A stretch of 7,302 nt of DNA from Deltaproteobacteria bacterium (GCA_019310865.1 JAFDDL010000245.1:1-7302), one strand, 5' to 3'; numbered from the stretch's first letter, positions 1 to 6,870 are shown. Notes: generated by a model from the letters alone, not told the origin. Program-made: numbers and translations.

Positions 1-942
1 ATCATCGTTTGGGTCGTCATAACTGTAATGGAATCCAGAGCTATCAGACCCATTGTCATCATCGGCATATCTTACCGTTACGAGATTTCCCTTGTCATCA
101 TAATCATAGGTTACCCATATCCCGTCTGGGACAGAGGCTGTCGAAGGCCCGGTGATGGAAATCAATTTGCCGTTGGCGTTATAACTGAATAATATACTGC
201 GGCCCGTTGCAGAGTCCAAAACCCTTTCCAGCAAACCCTCGGCATTGTAAGTCAGTGCCTGGCTGTTACCTTCACCATCATCAATGGCGATTAGTCTTCC
301 ATCCTGGAATGAGTAGATCCGGCCGTTTTCGCGAAACCACATGGACACATCACCTACAATTTCCACATGACCTTGCGTAGATAAAATCCCGCCATAATAG
401 CCGGTTTCGCTCCCGAATTTCTGAAACATATAGTATTTACCATTTTCATCTCTCATCCAACAGTAATCTTCATAAGGGTTTACAAAGGGGATTATACGAT
501 AAATATGCCCCCAACCAAAACCAATTGGAGAGTCTTTATCGGACCAGCTGTGATAATTTCGGGAAAATATAAAACCGCCCTTAAACGGAGAACTGAATGT
601 CAAATCCGGTACCTTTTCAATTTTGCTTCCATTGAATATGTTGATGGGATTTCCCTGGTATTGACTGATACCGTTAATTGGGCAGATGTCATCTTCCTCC
701 GGATTTGTGTCATAATAATAGCAGGTCCGCTCACCCTCACAATCCGTATTATCGCAGGGACAAGTAAAGCAAGCGTTTAAACGATCGAAGCCATCAACTT
801 CCGGGCACAGATACCAATATTGGTAGTGATAATCTTCTTGACTTGTACATGAAATATAGTCTGCTACAGCCTCTTCTTGAGTCTCATAAAATTTTAAGTC
901 AACCGCTACATCCTTCAAGCAGTATAGCGCAGAAGCATTCAT
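1..942 (-). CDS. RHS/YD-repeat protein, amino-terminal part (cut by window edge)
   Basis: This reading frame is open to the left edge, giving 314 visible residues from the first ATG, so the carboxy-terminal repeats and any tip domain lie outside. Nine cysteines fall within residues 8-87, including a cluster at 58, 61, 63, 68 and 74. A DUF6531-like start of the RHS core follows: GNPINIFNG at about 97-105, then PIGFGWGHIY at about 139-148. YD-type units come next (YNAEG near 232, FSYNANGKLISI near 252, VTYDYDDKGNLVTV near 277). RHS proteins are large secreted or surface shells, often carrying variable toxin or adhesin tips; the tip here is unseen. In frame upstream of the ATG (about 943-1008) is a signal-peptide-like stretch (RRLLVFSFIVTFSLSL, then NASA), so the native start is probably upstream, yet no ATG, GTG or TTG exists before the stop at 1051-1053. 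The gene may therefore be damaged. Its bases look more AT-rich than the genes to the right. Family assignment is firm; start and integrity are not. Confidence 0.85.
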   Translation of the reverse strand, partial: MNASALYCLKDVAVDLKFYETQEEAVADYISCTSQEDYHYQYWYLCPEVDGFDRLNACFTCPCDNTDCEGERTCYYYDTNPEEDDICPINGISQYQGNPINIFNGSKIEKVPDLTFSSPFKGGFIFSRNYHSWSDKDSPIGFGWGHIYRIIPFVNPYEDYCWMRDENGKYYMFQKFGSETGYYGGILSTQGHVEIVGDVSMWFRENGRIYSFQDGRLIAIDDGEGNSQALTYNAEGLLERVLDSATGRSILFSYNANGKLISITGPSTASVPDGIWVTYDYDDKGNLVTVRYADDDNGSDSSGFHYSYDDPNDD

Positions 943-1057
943 CGGAGAATAAAGGCTTAGTGAAAAAGTAACGATGAAACTGAAAACCAGTAATCTTCTA
1001 CAGATTTTGTCAAGTTTAGGGCTCGCGCAAAAATAGATGAGCTCAGCTTTTCAGATT

Positions 1058-1561
1058 TCACCAAACACTTTTCAATCGACCCTCGGCGTTATAATGGAAA
1101 CGAACGGCATCTTCTACCGATATATGCACGTCCACCCACTCAGATACCCCCTGGTTTCCGGCCAAATCCACGAGCCACACTTCCAGTGTATTCGAGCCAG
1201 GCTGCAATATCACCTGAGTCGACCAGTCGTCGTCTCCTTCCGGTATCATCTGAACCGCGTTCACCCAAACGCTGGTGCCGGCCTCGCGCGCACCTGTGAC
1301 TGTGATGACAAATTGATTTGCTGTATTCTGATCTGGTCTTGGCTGAATCGTTCCACTGGCCACGACACCACCGGTGATTGTGGGTTTAGCAGGTGGTGTG
1401 TCATCGGCGAGAGCGAATATCGGTGCCGTAAAGGCCAGCATGCCGACAAGAAAGACAATGCATAAATGAATTTTCCCCTTGCCCGATTTTCGTCGAAATC
1501 GCCAATTTCGTCTGATCAGACGGGGGACAGCCGCAACGCAGGGTACCCTTTCAAATGCCAT
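1058..1561 (-). CDS. Short exported Ig-like protein, RHS-associated head
   Basis: A 167-residue protein with a long basic n-region (RRNWRFRRKSGKGK, residues 17-30), a hydrophobic core at about 31-49 and a likely signal peptidase I site after ALA at 50-52. The mature part holds one beta-rich Ig-like domain (about 58-150; features TVTG, GTSVWVN, W113, PGSNTLEVWLVDLAGNQ), of the type found before RHS repeats in deltaproteobacterial surface proteins (family similarity judged by eye). It ends FHYNAEGRLKSVW, which is one YD-repeat unit followed by a stop, as if an RHS protein were cut at its first repeat. I chose ATG 1561 because AGGGGTG lies about six bases before it; a GTG at 1570 would add three residues but has no Shine-Dalgarno sequence. 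It sits just upstream of the RHS gene on the same strand and probably shares its transcript. It may be a stand-alone head protein or a truncated RHS relic; no enzymatic motif is seen. Confidence 0.7.
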   Translation of the reverse strand: MAFERVPCVAAVPRLIRRNWRFRRKSGKGKIHLCIVFLVGMLAFTAPIFALADDTPPAKPTITGGVVASGTIQPRPDQNTANQFVITVTGAREAGTSVWVNAVQMIPEGDDDWSTQVILQPGSNTLEVWLVDLAGNQGVSEWVDVHISVEDAVRFHYNAEGRLKSVW

Positions 1562-1706
1562 GGTTTTCACCCCTATTGAAAGTAGGATTATAATTCAACA
1601 ATGGATCAAAACGCCCAGCACGTGGGGACACTACATCGCAATCTTGAATGATTGGTCTTTGAATGAGGAAATTGGATCAACAACCTTTTTCAAGGTGAGC
1701 CTTTCC

Positions 1707-1734
1707 CCTATATAATAGTGGCTGAAAATGTCAA
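1707..1734 (-). promoter_or_regulatory. Candidate sigma-70 promoter for the Ig-like/RHS genes
   Basis: On the minus strand there is a perfect TTGACA (1729-1734), a 16-base spacer and TATAGG (1707-1712), with TATATA overlapping it at a poorer spacing. Transcription would start near 1700 and give a leader of about 140 bases before the ATG at 1561. The -35 is strong and the -10 is four of six. Placement is prediction only. Confidence 0.45.
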
Positions 1735-1816
1735 CAAAAAAATGGCAAAAAAATCAGGGCCGTTTCTGAGCACCGAACCCACGACGAGTCGCAACTTAAA
1801 ATTGATTGAATTCATA
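1735..1816. other. Intergenic DNA between divergent transcription units
   Basis: This is the middle of the gap (1562-1893) between the divergent Ig-like gene and the HTH regulator. It contains A-rich runs (seven A at 1736-1742 and again at 1747-1753), a small inverted repeat CGAC-GA-GTCG at 1782-1791, and an EcoRI-type palindrome TGAATTCA at 1807-1814. The remaining part (1562-1706) is the presumed leader of the minus-strand genes, with TTGAATGA repeated directly at 1644-1651 and 1659-1666. I see no convincing gene, tRNA or riboswitch in it. Confidence 0.5.
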
Positions 1817-1845
1817 TTGACAGATTAGTCCCAAAAAAATAAAGT
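1817..1845 (+). promoter_or_regulatory. Candidate sigma-70 promoter for the regulator/ABC ATPase operon
   Basis: A perfect TTGACA at 1817-1822 is followed by a 17-base spacer and TAAAGT at 1840-1845 (four of six to TATAAT). The start point would be near 1852, about 40 bases before the ATG at 1894. It would overlap the left arm of the inverted repeat at 1848-1878. The position in the gap and the ideal spacing make this the best promoter candidate for the plus-strand operon. Confidence 0.55.
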
Positions 1846-1847
1846 GG

Positions 1848-1878
1848 TTATAGCGTTTGAAAAATGAAACCGCGATAA
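1848..1878. promoter_or_regulatory. Imperfect inverted repeat, candidate operator at the promoter
   Basis: The left arm TTATAGCGTTT (1848-1858) pairs with the right arm AAACCGCGATAA (1867-1878) around an 8-base loop, with one bulged C (1871) and one A/G mismatch. It begins at the predicted transcription start and ends before the Shine-Dalgarno GAGGG near 1884. The outer TTATA and GATAA halves resemble the TTATAT/ATATAA halves of ModE-type molybdate operators. An autoregulatory site for the HTH-PBP protein just downstream is the simplest reading, but this is inference; it could also fold in the mRNA leader. Confidence 0.45.
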
Positions 1879-1893
1879 ACATTTGAGGGCAAG

Positions 1894-2811
1894 ATGACAA
1901 AACAACTCTTATCCACCAAGGAAGTGGCACAGTTTCTGAGCGTCAACGAAAAGATGGTTTACTCGCTGGTGTCGGAAAAACGCCTGCCGGCAACCAAGAT
2001 CACGGGCAAATGGCTGTTTCCGAAACATCTGGTGGAACAATGGATTGAAGCCAACACCATCAATTACCCGGAACCCACGACTCAGCTGCCGCCCTATGAC
2101 GGATTGCTGATTATCGCCGGCAGCAACGATCCGTTGCTCGATGCCACCCTGTCGCTTTTCAACCGCCTTCACCCGAACCACATCGCGGTGTTCGGTAATG
2201 TGGGCAGTATGGGTGGATTCAGGGCGCTTCGCCGGAACCGCTGTCACATTGCCACCAGTCACCTGATGCAGGAAGCGGGCGATGATTATAATTTCGAATA
2301 CGCCGCCAAGGAACTGGAGCAAATTCCGGCGGTGGTCAATTTTTGCATGCGCGAGCAGGGTCTCATCGTGCAAAAGGGCAATCCCAAGGGGATTCAAAGC
2401 ATCTCGGACCTGGCAAAATCCGGGGTTGTCATGGTCAACCGCCCCATTGGAACCGGAACCCGCCTTCTGCTCGACACCGAACTGGCCAATGCCGGCATTT
2501 CAAATAAGGATCTTGACGGGTACCATACGGAGCGGTCTCGCCATCTGGATGTGGGGTTGGATATTCTGGCCGGCAGAGCGGATGCCGCTATGGGGATTCG
2601 ACCCATTGCAACGGCCCTGGATTTGGCATTTATTCCCATTCGCTGGGAACGATACGACCTGATGGCAGCCAAAGACCGTTTTTTTGATCCGGGCGCTCAA
2701 CTGTTCATGGGGCTGCTTCATGAAAAGGCATTCCTGGATCAGGCGGAAAAATTTGAAGGCTACGATTTAAGCCTGAGCGGAAAGATGGTTTATCCAAAAG
2801 AGTCGTCATGA
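1894..2811 (+). CDS. HTH regulator fused to molybdate/tungstate-type periplasmic-binding-like domain
   Basis: A 305-residue cytoplasmic protein with no signal peptide. Residues 5-52 form an excisionase/MerR-like helix-turn-helix (LLSTKEVAQFLSVNEKMVYSLV, with GKWLFPKHLVEQWI as the wing). A flexible proline-rich linker (about 57-68) leads to a PBP-like domain (about 70-290) of the COG1910 type: AGSNDPLLD (75-83), GNVGSMGGFRAL (101-112), NRPIGTGTRLLLD (182-194) and ADAAMGIRPIA (229-239). In this family the binding domain is thought to sense molybdate or tungstate inside the cell and to tune DNA binding. The start is supported by GAGG five bases before the ATG. The stop overlaps the ATG of the ABC ATPase (ATGA), so the two proteins are translationally coupled and the regulator most likely controls anion uptake and its own operon. 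The exact ligand (tungstate, molybdate or another oxyanion) cannot be read from sequence. Confidence 0.85.
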   Translation: MTKQLLSTKEVAQFLSVNEKMVYSLVSEKRLPATKITGKWLFPKHLVEQWIEANTINYPEPTTQLPPYDGLLIIAGSNDPLLDATLSLFNRLHPNHIAVFGNVGSMGGFRALRRNRCHIATSHLMQEAGDDYNFEYAAKELEQIPAVVNFCMREQGLIVQKGNPKGIQSISDLAKSGVVMVNRPIGTGTRLLLDTELANAGISNKDLDGYHTERSRHLDVGLDILAGRADAAMGIRPIATALDLAFIPIRWERYDLMAAKDRFFDPGAQLFMGLLHEKAFLDQAEKFEGYDLSLSGKMVYPKESS

Positions 2812-3827
2812 CCGACGCCATCTATCATATTACCGACCTGACTCACTGCTACGAAGACAAACAAGCCTTGGCGGTCAAAGCGCTTTCCATTCGCTCGAAA
2901 AGCATTGTCGGTCTCATGGGGCCAAACGGCAGTGGGAAAAGTACGCTTCTGAAAATACTTTCTTTTGCTATGCTTCCCACACGGGGCCAAGTTCTGTTTA
3001 ACGGCCGGCCGGCCCGGCCCTTTTCGGATTCGGTTCGATTCCAGGTTACCCTGTTGACCCAGAATCCCTATTTAATGAAGCGATCGGTGTTTGAAAATGT
3101 ACGATACGGCCTGCGAGTCCGGGGCGATACGCACAACATCGAGCAGCGGGTATTTGACGCATTGTCTTGGGTGGGGTTATCCCCGGATCATTTTGCCCAG
3201 CGAAAATGGCACCAGCTGTCAGGCGGAGAAGCCCAGCGCGTTGCCCTGGCCGCCCGGCTCATTTTAAAGCCCCGCGTGCTGCTTCTGGATGAGCCCCTGT
3301 CAAGTGTCGACGCGGCAAGCGCCCAGCGCATCAAGGAAGCCGCTTTACGGGCTCGCCGAAAATGGGGCACCACGCTGATTATTGCCAGCCATGACCGGCA
3401 ATGGCTGTTTGACATTTGCGACGAACTTTACTTCATGTTCCAAGGCAACCTGCTAAAAAGCGGCCTGGAAACGATCGTCTTTGGCCCCTGGCAGGTCCGA
3501 ACCGATGATCTTTGGGAAAAAAGGCTTGGTGACGGACAGACCGTGGTGGTCTCCAAACCACCCCATTCAGCAGCCGTGGCAATGATCCCCTCACACGCTC
3601 TGGCCATATGCCAAGCGGATCAAAGCGACCCCGGCCCCGGCGGTCTTCGGGGAACGATCTCCCATTTGTTTATCAACAATCCCACCGGGGACATCGTGGC
3701 GACCGTTCAAATCGCCGATCTATCGATAACCACGCGGCTACCGAAATCCGAAAACTCACCGGATCGGTTTTATCCGGGGCAAACCGTCTGCTTAAAGTAC
3801 CAACCGGAGAAAATCGTCTGGTACTAG
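2808..3827 (+). CDS. ABC transporter ATP-binding protein, tungstate/molybdate type (TupC/ModC-like)
   Basis: A 339-residue ATPase subunit expected at the inner face of the membrane, powering oxyanion import. All nucleotide-binding motifs are intact: Walker A GPNGSGKST (38-46), Q-loop Q85, signature LSGGE (137-141), Walker B VLLLDE (157-162), D-loop SSVD (165-168) and switch H195 in ASHD. After the nucleotide-binding domain (to about 220) come a linker and a single carboxy-terminal TOBE-like domain (about 256-337, with RGTISHLF, DIVATVQIADLSITTRL and GQTVCLKY), typical of molybdate/tungstate, sulfate and some sugar or iron importers. Neighbouring the COG1910-type regulator favours tungstate or molybdate. 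The gene starts inside the regulator's stop (ATGA overlap). No permease or substrate-binding lipoprotein gene follows; the next gene is convergent, one base away. The transporter partners must be encoded elsewhere. Class assignment is firm; the substrate is inferred. Confidence 0.85.
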   Translation: MTDAIYHITDLTHCYEDKQALAVKALSIRSKSIVGLMGPNGSGKSTLLKILSFAMLPTRGQVLFNGRPARPFSDSVRFQVTLLTQNPYLMKRSVFENVRYGLRVRGDTHNIEQRVFDALSWVGLSPDHFAQRKWHQLSGGEAQRVALAARLILKPRVLLLDEPLSSVDAASAQRIKEAALRARRKWGTTLIIASHDRQWLFDICDELYFMFQGNLLKSGLETIVFGPWQVRTDDLWEKRLGDGQTVVVSKPPHSAAVAMIPSHALAICQADQSDPGPGGLRGTISHLFINNPTGDIVATVQIADLSITTRLPKSENSPDRFYPGQTVCLKYQPEKIVWY

Positions 3828-3828
3828 T

Positions 3829-5103
3829 TTAGTGCCCATCCATGGGAGGATTATAGACATCCGGCACAAAACTAAGGGTCGCAAAATAATCGGCCATGGT
3901 CTCTTCGCGCCGGATCAATTCCACCGATCCATCGGTTCGAAGTAAAAGCTCCTTGGGCCGCAGGCGCCCGTTGTAGTTAAATCCCATGGCATGACCATGT
4001 GCACCCGTATCGTGGATGACCAGGATATCGTTTTCCACGATCTGAGGAAGCGAGCGCTGGACAGCGAACTTATCGTTGTTTTCACAGAGCGAGCCCACCA
4101 CATCCGCCACCATGACCGCCGGTTCCGATTCTTTTCCCAGCACGCTGATATGATGATATGCCCCGTAAAGCGCAGGCCGCATCAGGGCGGACATGCAGGC
4201 ATCCACGCCGATATAAGTTCGGTAGGTATTTTTTCGGTTTCTGGCCGTGGTGACCAGTGCACCATACGGCCCGGTCATGTACCGCCCGCTTTCCATGTAA
4301 AGCTTGGGCACATGCCCATATCCGTCCTGGAATGCCTGAAATAATGCGGTAATCTCCGCAGCCATGAGCGGCAAATCCAGGGGCACGTCATCGGGCCGAT
4401 AGGCAATCCCCATCCCGCCGCCGATATTGATAAAGTCAAACCGAATATCAAGCGCCTTCGATACCCGCGCCACCTGCTCGAGGAGCATCTGCGCGGTTTG
4501 AACGATGTAGCTGTAATCGCGCTCATTGGACGCGAGCATGGTATGCAGGCCAAATCGCCTGGCCCCAAGATCACGGGCGGACCGGTACACATCCACCAAC
4601 TGCTCATGGCTGACACCGTATTTTGCTTCCGTTGGATTGCCGATAATATGATTTCCACCCCGGCGCGGTCCCGGGTTATAGCGAAAGCAAATCAACTCCG
4701 GCATTTTCGGCACCCTGGGCGTCAGGGTGATGTCATCCAGATTTAATATGCATCCCCCGTGTGCTGCGGCCGCCTCAAACTCTTCATGGGTTGTATTGTT
4801 GGAGGTGAACATAATGTCGTCCCCCCGGGCGCCGATTTGGCGGCTCATCTTCAGCTCAGGAACGGAGCTGCAATCGAAGCCGAACCCCATCTCCTGCATG
4901 ATCTTGAGGATTCGGGGATTCGGCAGAGCCTTGACGGCATAATATTCCCTGAATCCGTCGATCTTCGAAAAGGCCTTGATGAGCCGGAGTCCGTTCTCCC
5001 GAATGCCGTCCTCATCGTAGATGTGAAACGGCGTCTTGTAATATCTTACGATATCGTCAAGGCTGGGAAACAGACGATCTTTAAACGCTTGGGACATGGG
5101 CAT
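3829..5103 (-). CDS. lysA: Diaminopimelate decarboxylase-type PLP enzyme
   Basis: A 424-residue fold-type III (alanine racemase-like barrel) decarboxylase, close to the usual LysA length. It is expected to convert meso-diaminopimelate to L-lysine and CO2 in the cytoplasm. Visible features are the PLP lysine K58 in YYAVKALPNP, H187 in FGLHTMLASNE, the glycine-rich phosphate loop GGG at 228-230, ESGRYMTG at 271-278, the dimer-interface active-site Cys C340 in SLCENND, and FNYNGRLRP (375-383) near the PLP. Compared with textbook LysA, HIGSQ is replaced by HTMLASN, EPGR by ESGR and CESGD by CENND, so it belongs to a divergent branch. A related substrate is possible, but the dapL neighbour supports the lysine role. 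The start is ATG 5103 with GGAG eight bases upstream; another in-frame ATG lies at 5097. It follows dapL by 28 bases in the same operon and is its last gene. Its stop faces the ABC ATPase stop across one base, with no terminator hairpin visible. Confidence 0.85.
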   Translation of the reverse strand: MPMSQAFKDRLFPSLDDIVRYYKTPFHIYDEDGIRENGLRLIKAFSKIDGFREYYAVKALPNPRILKIMQEMGFGFDCSSVPELKMSRQIGARGDDIMFTSNNTTHEEFEAAAAHGGCILNLDDITLTPRVPKMPELICFRYNPGPRRGGNHIIGNPTEAKYGVSHEQLVDVYRSARDLGARRFGLHTMLASNERDYSYIVQTAQMLLEQVARVSKALDIRFDFINIGGGMGIAYRPDDVPLDLPLMAAEITALFQAFQDGYGHVPKLYMESGRYMTGPYGALVTTARNRKNTYRTYIGVDACMSALMRPALYGAYHHISVLGKESEPAVMVADVVGSLCENNDKFAVQRSLPQIVENDILVIHDTGAHGHAMGFNYNGRLRPKELLLRTDGSVELIRREETMADYFATLSFVPDVYNPPMDGH

Positions 5104-5131
5104 GGTTTGATCTCCTCTGGATGGGCATTAT

Positions 5132-6352
5132 TTACAGTGCATCTTCAATACGGCTCAAGGCCTCTTGTACGTTTTCCAGGCTGTTGAAAGCACTGATTCG
5201 AATAAAGCCCTGGCCGCATTTTCCGAATCCCGCCCCCGGTGTGCAGACGACCCCGGCCTTGGTGAGCAAAAGATCGAAAAACTCCCAGGAATCCTGATTG
5301 CCATCAATCCAAATGTAGGGCGAATTTTCTCCCCCGGCACAGGCATACCCCATATCCGTCATTTTGCTTCGAATTATCCGGGCGTTTTGCATATAGCCCT
5401 GAATGATCGCCGACGTCTGCTGTCTGCCGGCCTCGCTGTAGACCGCCTCAGCGGCCCGCTGCACAGGGTATGACACCCCGTTGAACTTGGTGCAGTGGCG
5501 GCGGTTCCACAATCCGTGAAGCGCTTGGGCGCTTCCATCTTGCGTGTATGCCAAACAGTCCTTGGGTACCACGGCAAACGCGCACCGGGTGCCGGTGAAA
5601 CCGGCGGTTTTTGAAAAGCTTCTCAACTCGATGGCAACCTTCCGAGCGCCTTCAATCTCGTAGATACTCCGGGGCAAAGACGGGTCCTGGATAAATGCCT
5701 CGTAGGCCGCATCATAGAGAATCAACGCCCGGTTCCGGGCCGCGTAATCGACCCATTTTTTCAAATCCGCCTTGGAGATGGTGGCCCCTGTCGGATTGTT
5801 GGGAAAACACAGATAAATCAGATCCACCGGCTCATCCGGAAGCGCCGGAATAAATCCGTTCTCACGGGTGCTTTCCAGATAGACGATGTCTTGGTATCGG
5901 CCGTCATGAAACGCACCGGTTCGTCCGGCCATGACATTGGAATCCAGATAGACGGGGTAGACGGGATCGGGCATGGCGATCTTGATATCGGTGGAAAAGA
6001 TTTCCTGGATATTTCCCGAATCGCATTTGGCGCCGTCGGATATAAAGATCTCATCCGGCTCGATTTGCGCACCGAACGCCTGAAAATCGTTGGCGGCAAT
6101 GGTCTCGCGTAAAAAATCATATCCCTGCTCGGGTCCATAACCGCGAAAGGACGCATCCCGGCCCATCTCGTCCACGGCGCTGTGAAAGGCTTCGATACAT
6201 GCCGGCGGCAATGCGTGGGTAACATCTCCGATGCCCAGCTTTATAATGGTCTTATCTGGATTGGCTGCCTGGTGAGCCGCCACCCGCTGCGCGATGTCCG
6301 AAAAAAGATAGGAAGCCTGTAGTTTCAAATAATGTTCATTGATTTTAATCAT
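5132..6352 (-). CDS. dapL: LL-diaminopimelate aminotransferase
   Basis: A 406-residue class I/II (fold-type I) PLP aminotransferase of the usual DapL length. It converts L-tetrahydrodipicolinate to LL-diaminopimelate in one step with glutamate as amino donor, bypassing the acyl-intermediate dapD/C/E steps. Diagnostic segments are present: GIGDVT (40-45), [13 protein letters not shown] (105-117), [15 protein letters not shown] (129-143), FPNNPTG (183-189), D214 and Y217 for the cofactor ring, the Schiff-base lysine K248 in [30 protein letters not shown] (282-298), and [15 protein letters not shown] (375-389) with R385 for the substrate carboxylate. The start ATG at 6352 has AAAGGTGA about four bases upstream. 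It lies 42 bases after the Lrp-like gene and 28 before lysA, all on one strand, so it should share the promoter upstream of lrp. The full pathway also needs dapA, dapB and dapF, which are not in the window. No damaged motif is seen. Confidence 0.95.
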   Translation of the reverse strand: MIKINEHYLKLQASYLFSDIAQRVAAHQAANPDKTIIKLGIGDVTHALPPACIEAFHSAVDEMGRDASFRGYGPEQGYDFLRETIAANDFQAFGAQIEPDEIFISDGAKCDSGNIQEIFSTDIKIAMPDPVYPVYLDSNVMAGRTGAFHDGRYQDIVYLESTRENGFIPALPDEPVDLIYLCFPNNPTGATISKADLKKWVDYAARNRALILYDAAYEAFIQDPSLPRSIYEIEGARKVAIELRSFSKTAGFTGTRCAFAVVPKDCLAYTQDGSAQALHGLWNRRHCTKFNGVSYPVQRAAEAVYSEAGRQQTSAIIQGYMQNARIIRSKMTDMGYACAGGENSPYIWIDGNQDSWEFFDLLLTKAGVVCTPGAGFGKCGQGFIRISAFNSLENVQEALSRIEDAL

Positions 6353-6394
6353 GGATCACCTTTATGCAATTTGGTTTATATTCCAATAATCGTA

Positions 6395-6844
6395 TCACAG
6401 CGGAAACCGACTGGTCTCTTTTAATGTCGAGAAAACGATGGTGGTCCGAATGGCGATAACGCCCGCAAAGGCGCCGATCTTTTCCTGGACCAGGGATCCC
6501 AACGCCTTTGTATCAGAGGTGCGCACCTTGATCAGGTATCCATCCTCACCGGAAATATAATGCAGTTCCTGGACTTCCGGCAACTCGCAAAGCCGGGTTT
6601 CAAGCGCCGGGTGATTCGATCCGGTTTCAACGGTCACATGGACAAAGGCCACCAGGGTCCGGTCGAACCTTTCCGGATTGAGCCGGACTTCATACCCGTC
6701 GATGATCCCCTGCTTTTCCAGCTTGCGAATCCGCTCCAAAACAGCCGATGGCGCCATGCCGACCTGGCGCGCCACTTCCACATTGGGAATGCGCGCTTTC
6801 TCCTGGAGTATCTTTAAAATCTTATGGCTGATTTCGTCTATCAT
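6395..6844 (-). CDS. Lrp/AsnC family transcriptional regulator
   Basis: A 149-residue regulator of standard Lrp length. The amino-terminal winged helix-turn-helix spans about 3-60 (DEISHKILKILQEKARI, then VEVARQVGMAPSAVLERIRKLEKQGII at 22-48). The carboxy-terminal RAM/AsnC ligand-binding and oligomerisation domain runs about 63-141, with ISGEDGYLIKV at 98-108 as the usual effector-pocket segment. Such proteins form dimers to octamers and respond to amino acids. Being the first gene of the lrp-dapL-lysA operon, it probably senses lysine or a related amino acid and controls this operon and itself; in Sulfolobus the Lrp-like LysM plays a comparable role for lysine genes. The ATG at 6844 is preceded by AGGAGCGAAAGGAAGA, which offers either a close AGGA or a more distant AGGAG. 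A 15-bp palindrome resembling the E. coli Lrp consensus lies at the -35 box. The effector is unknown from sequence. Confidence 0.92.
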   Translation of the reverse strand: MIDEISHKILKILQEKARIPNVEVARQVGMAPSAVLERIRKLEKQGIIDGYEVRLNPERFDRTLVAFVHVTVETGSNHPALETRLCELPEVQELHYISGEDGYLIKVRTSDTKALGSLVQEKIGAFAGVIAIRTTIVFSTLKETSRFPL

Positions 6845-6870
6845 TCTTCCTTTCGCTCCTTTTTCAGACT

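Noticed and set aside
505..780. Plus-strand open frame of 91 codons
   Set aside because: It is antisense to the clearly coding RHS/YD-repeat frame and has no recognisable domain or Shine-Dalgarno; a shadow frame.
1037..1465. Plus-strand open frame of 142 codons
   Set aside because: Antisense to the Ig-like exported protein, whose signal peptide and domain are convincing; no family features of its own.
1733..1791. Possible tRNA 3' fragment or terminator on the minus strand (GGTTCGG plus a T-rich tract)
   Set aside because: The arms around the TTCG loop do not pair as a T-stem, and no proper hairpin precedes the T-run; no upstream minus-strand gene needs a terminator here.
1846..1893. Riboswitch (for example a Moco/tungsten-cofactor type) in the leader of the regulator operon
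   Set aside because: The predicted leader is only about 40 bases, too short for known classes.
1909..2397. Minus-strand open frame of 162 codons
   Set aside because: Mirror of the HTH-PBP gene, with composition typical of antisense frames and no motif.
3759..3777. CCGGAT / ATCCGG inverted repeat near the end of the ABC ATPase gene as a terminator
   Set aside because: It lies inside the coding region and has no T-run on either strand; probably coincidental.
5818..6225. Alternative minus-strand frame of 135 codons
   Set aside because: A frame-shifted reading of dapL; the dapL frame is intact with all diagnostic motifs.
6845..6870. Lysine riboswitch upstream of the lysine operon
   Set aside because: Only about 20 bases of leader separate the promoter from the first gene, far shorter than a lysine riboswitch.
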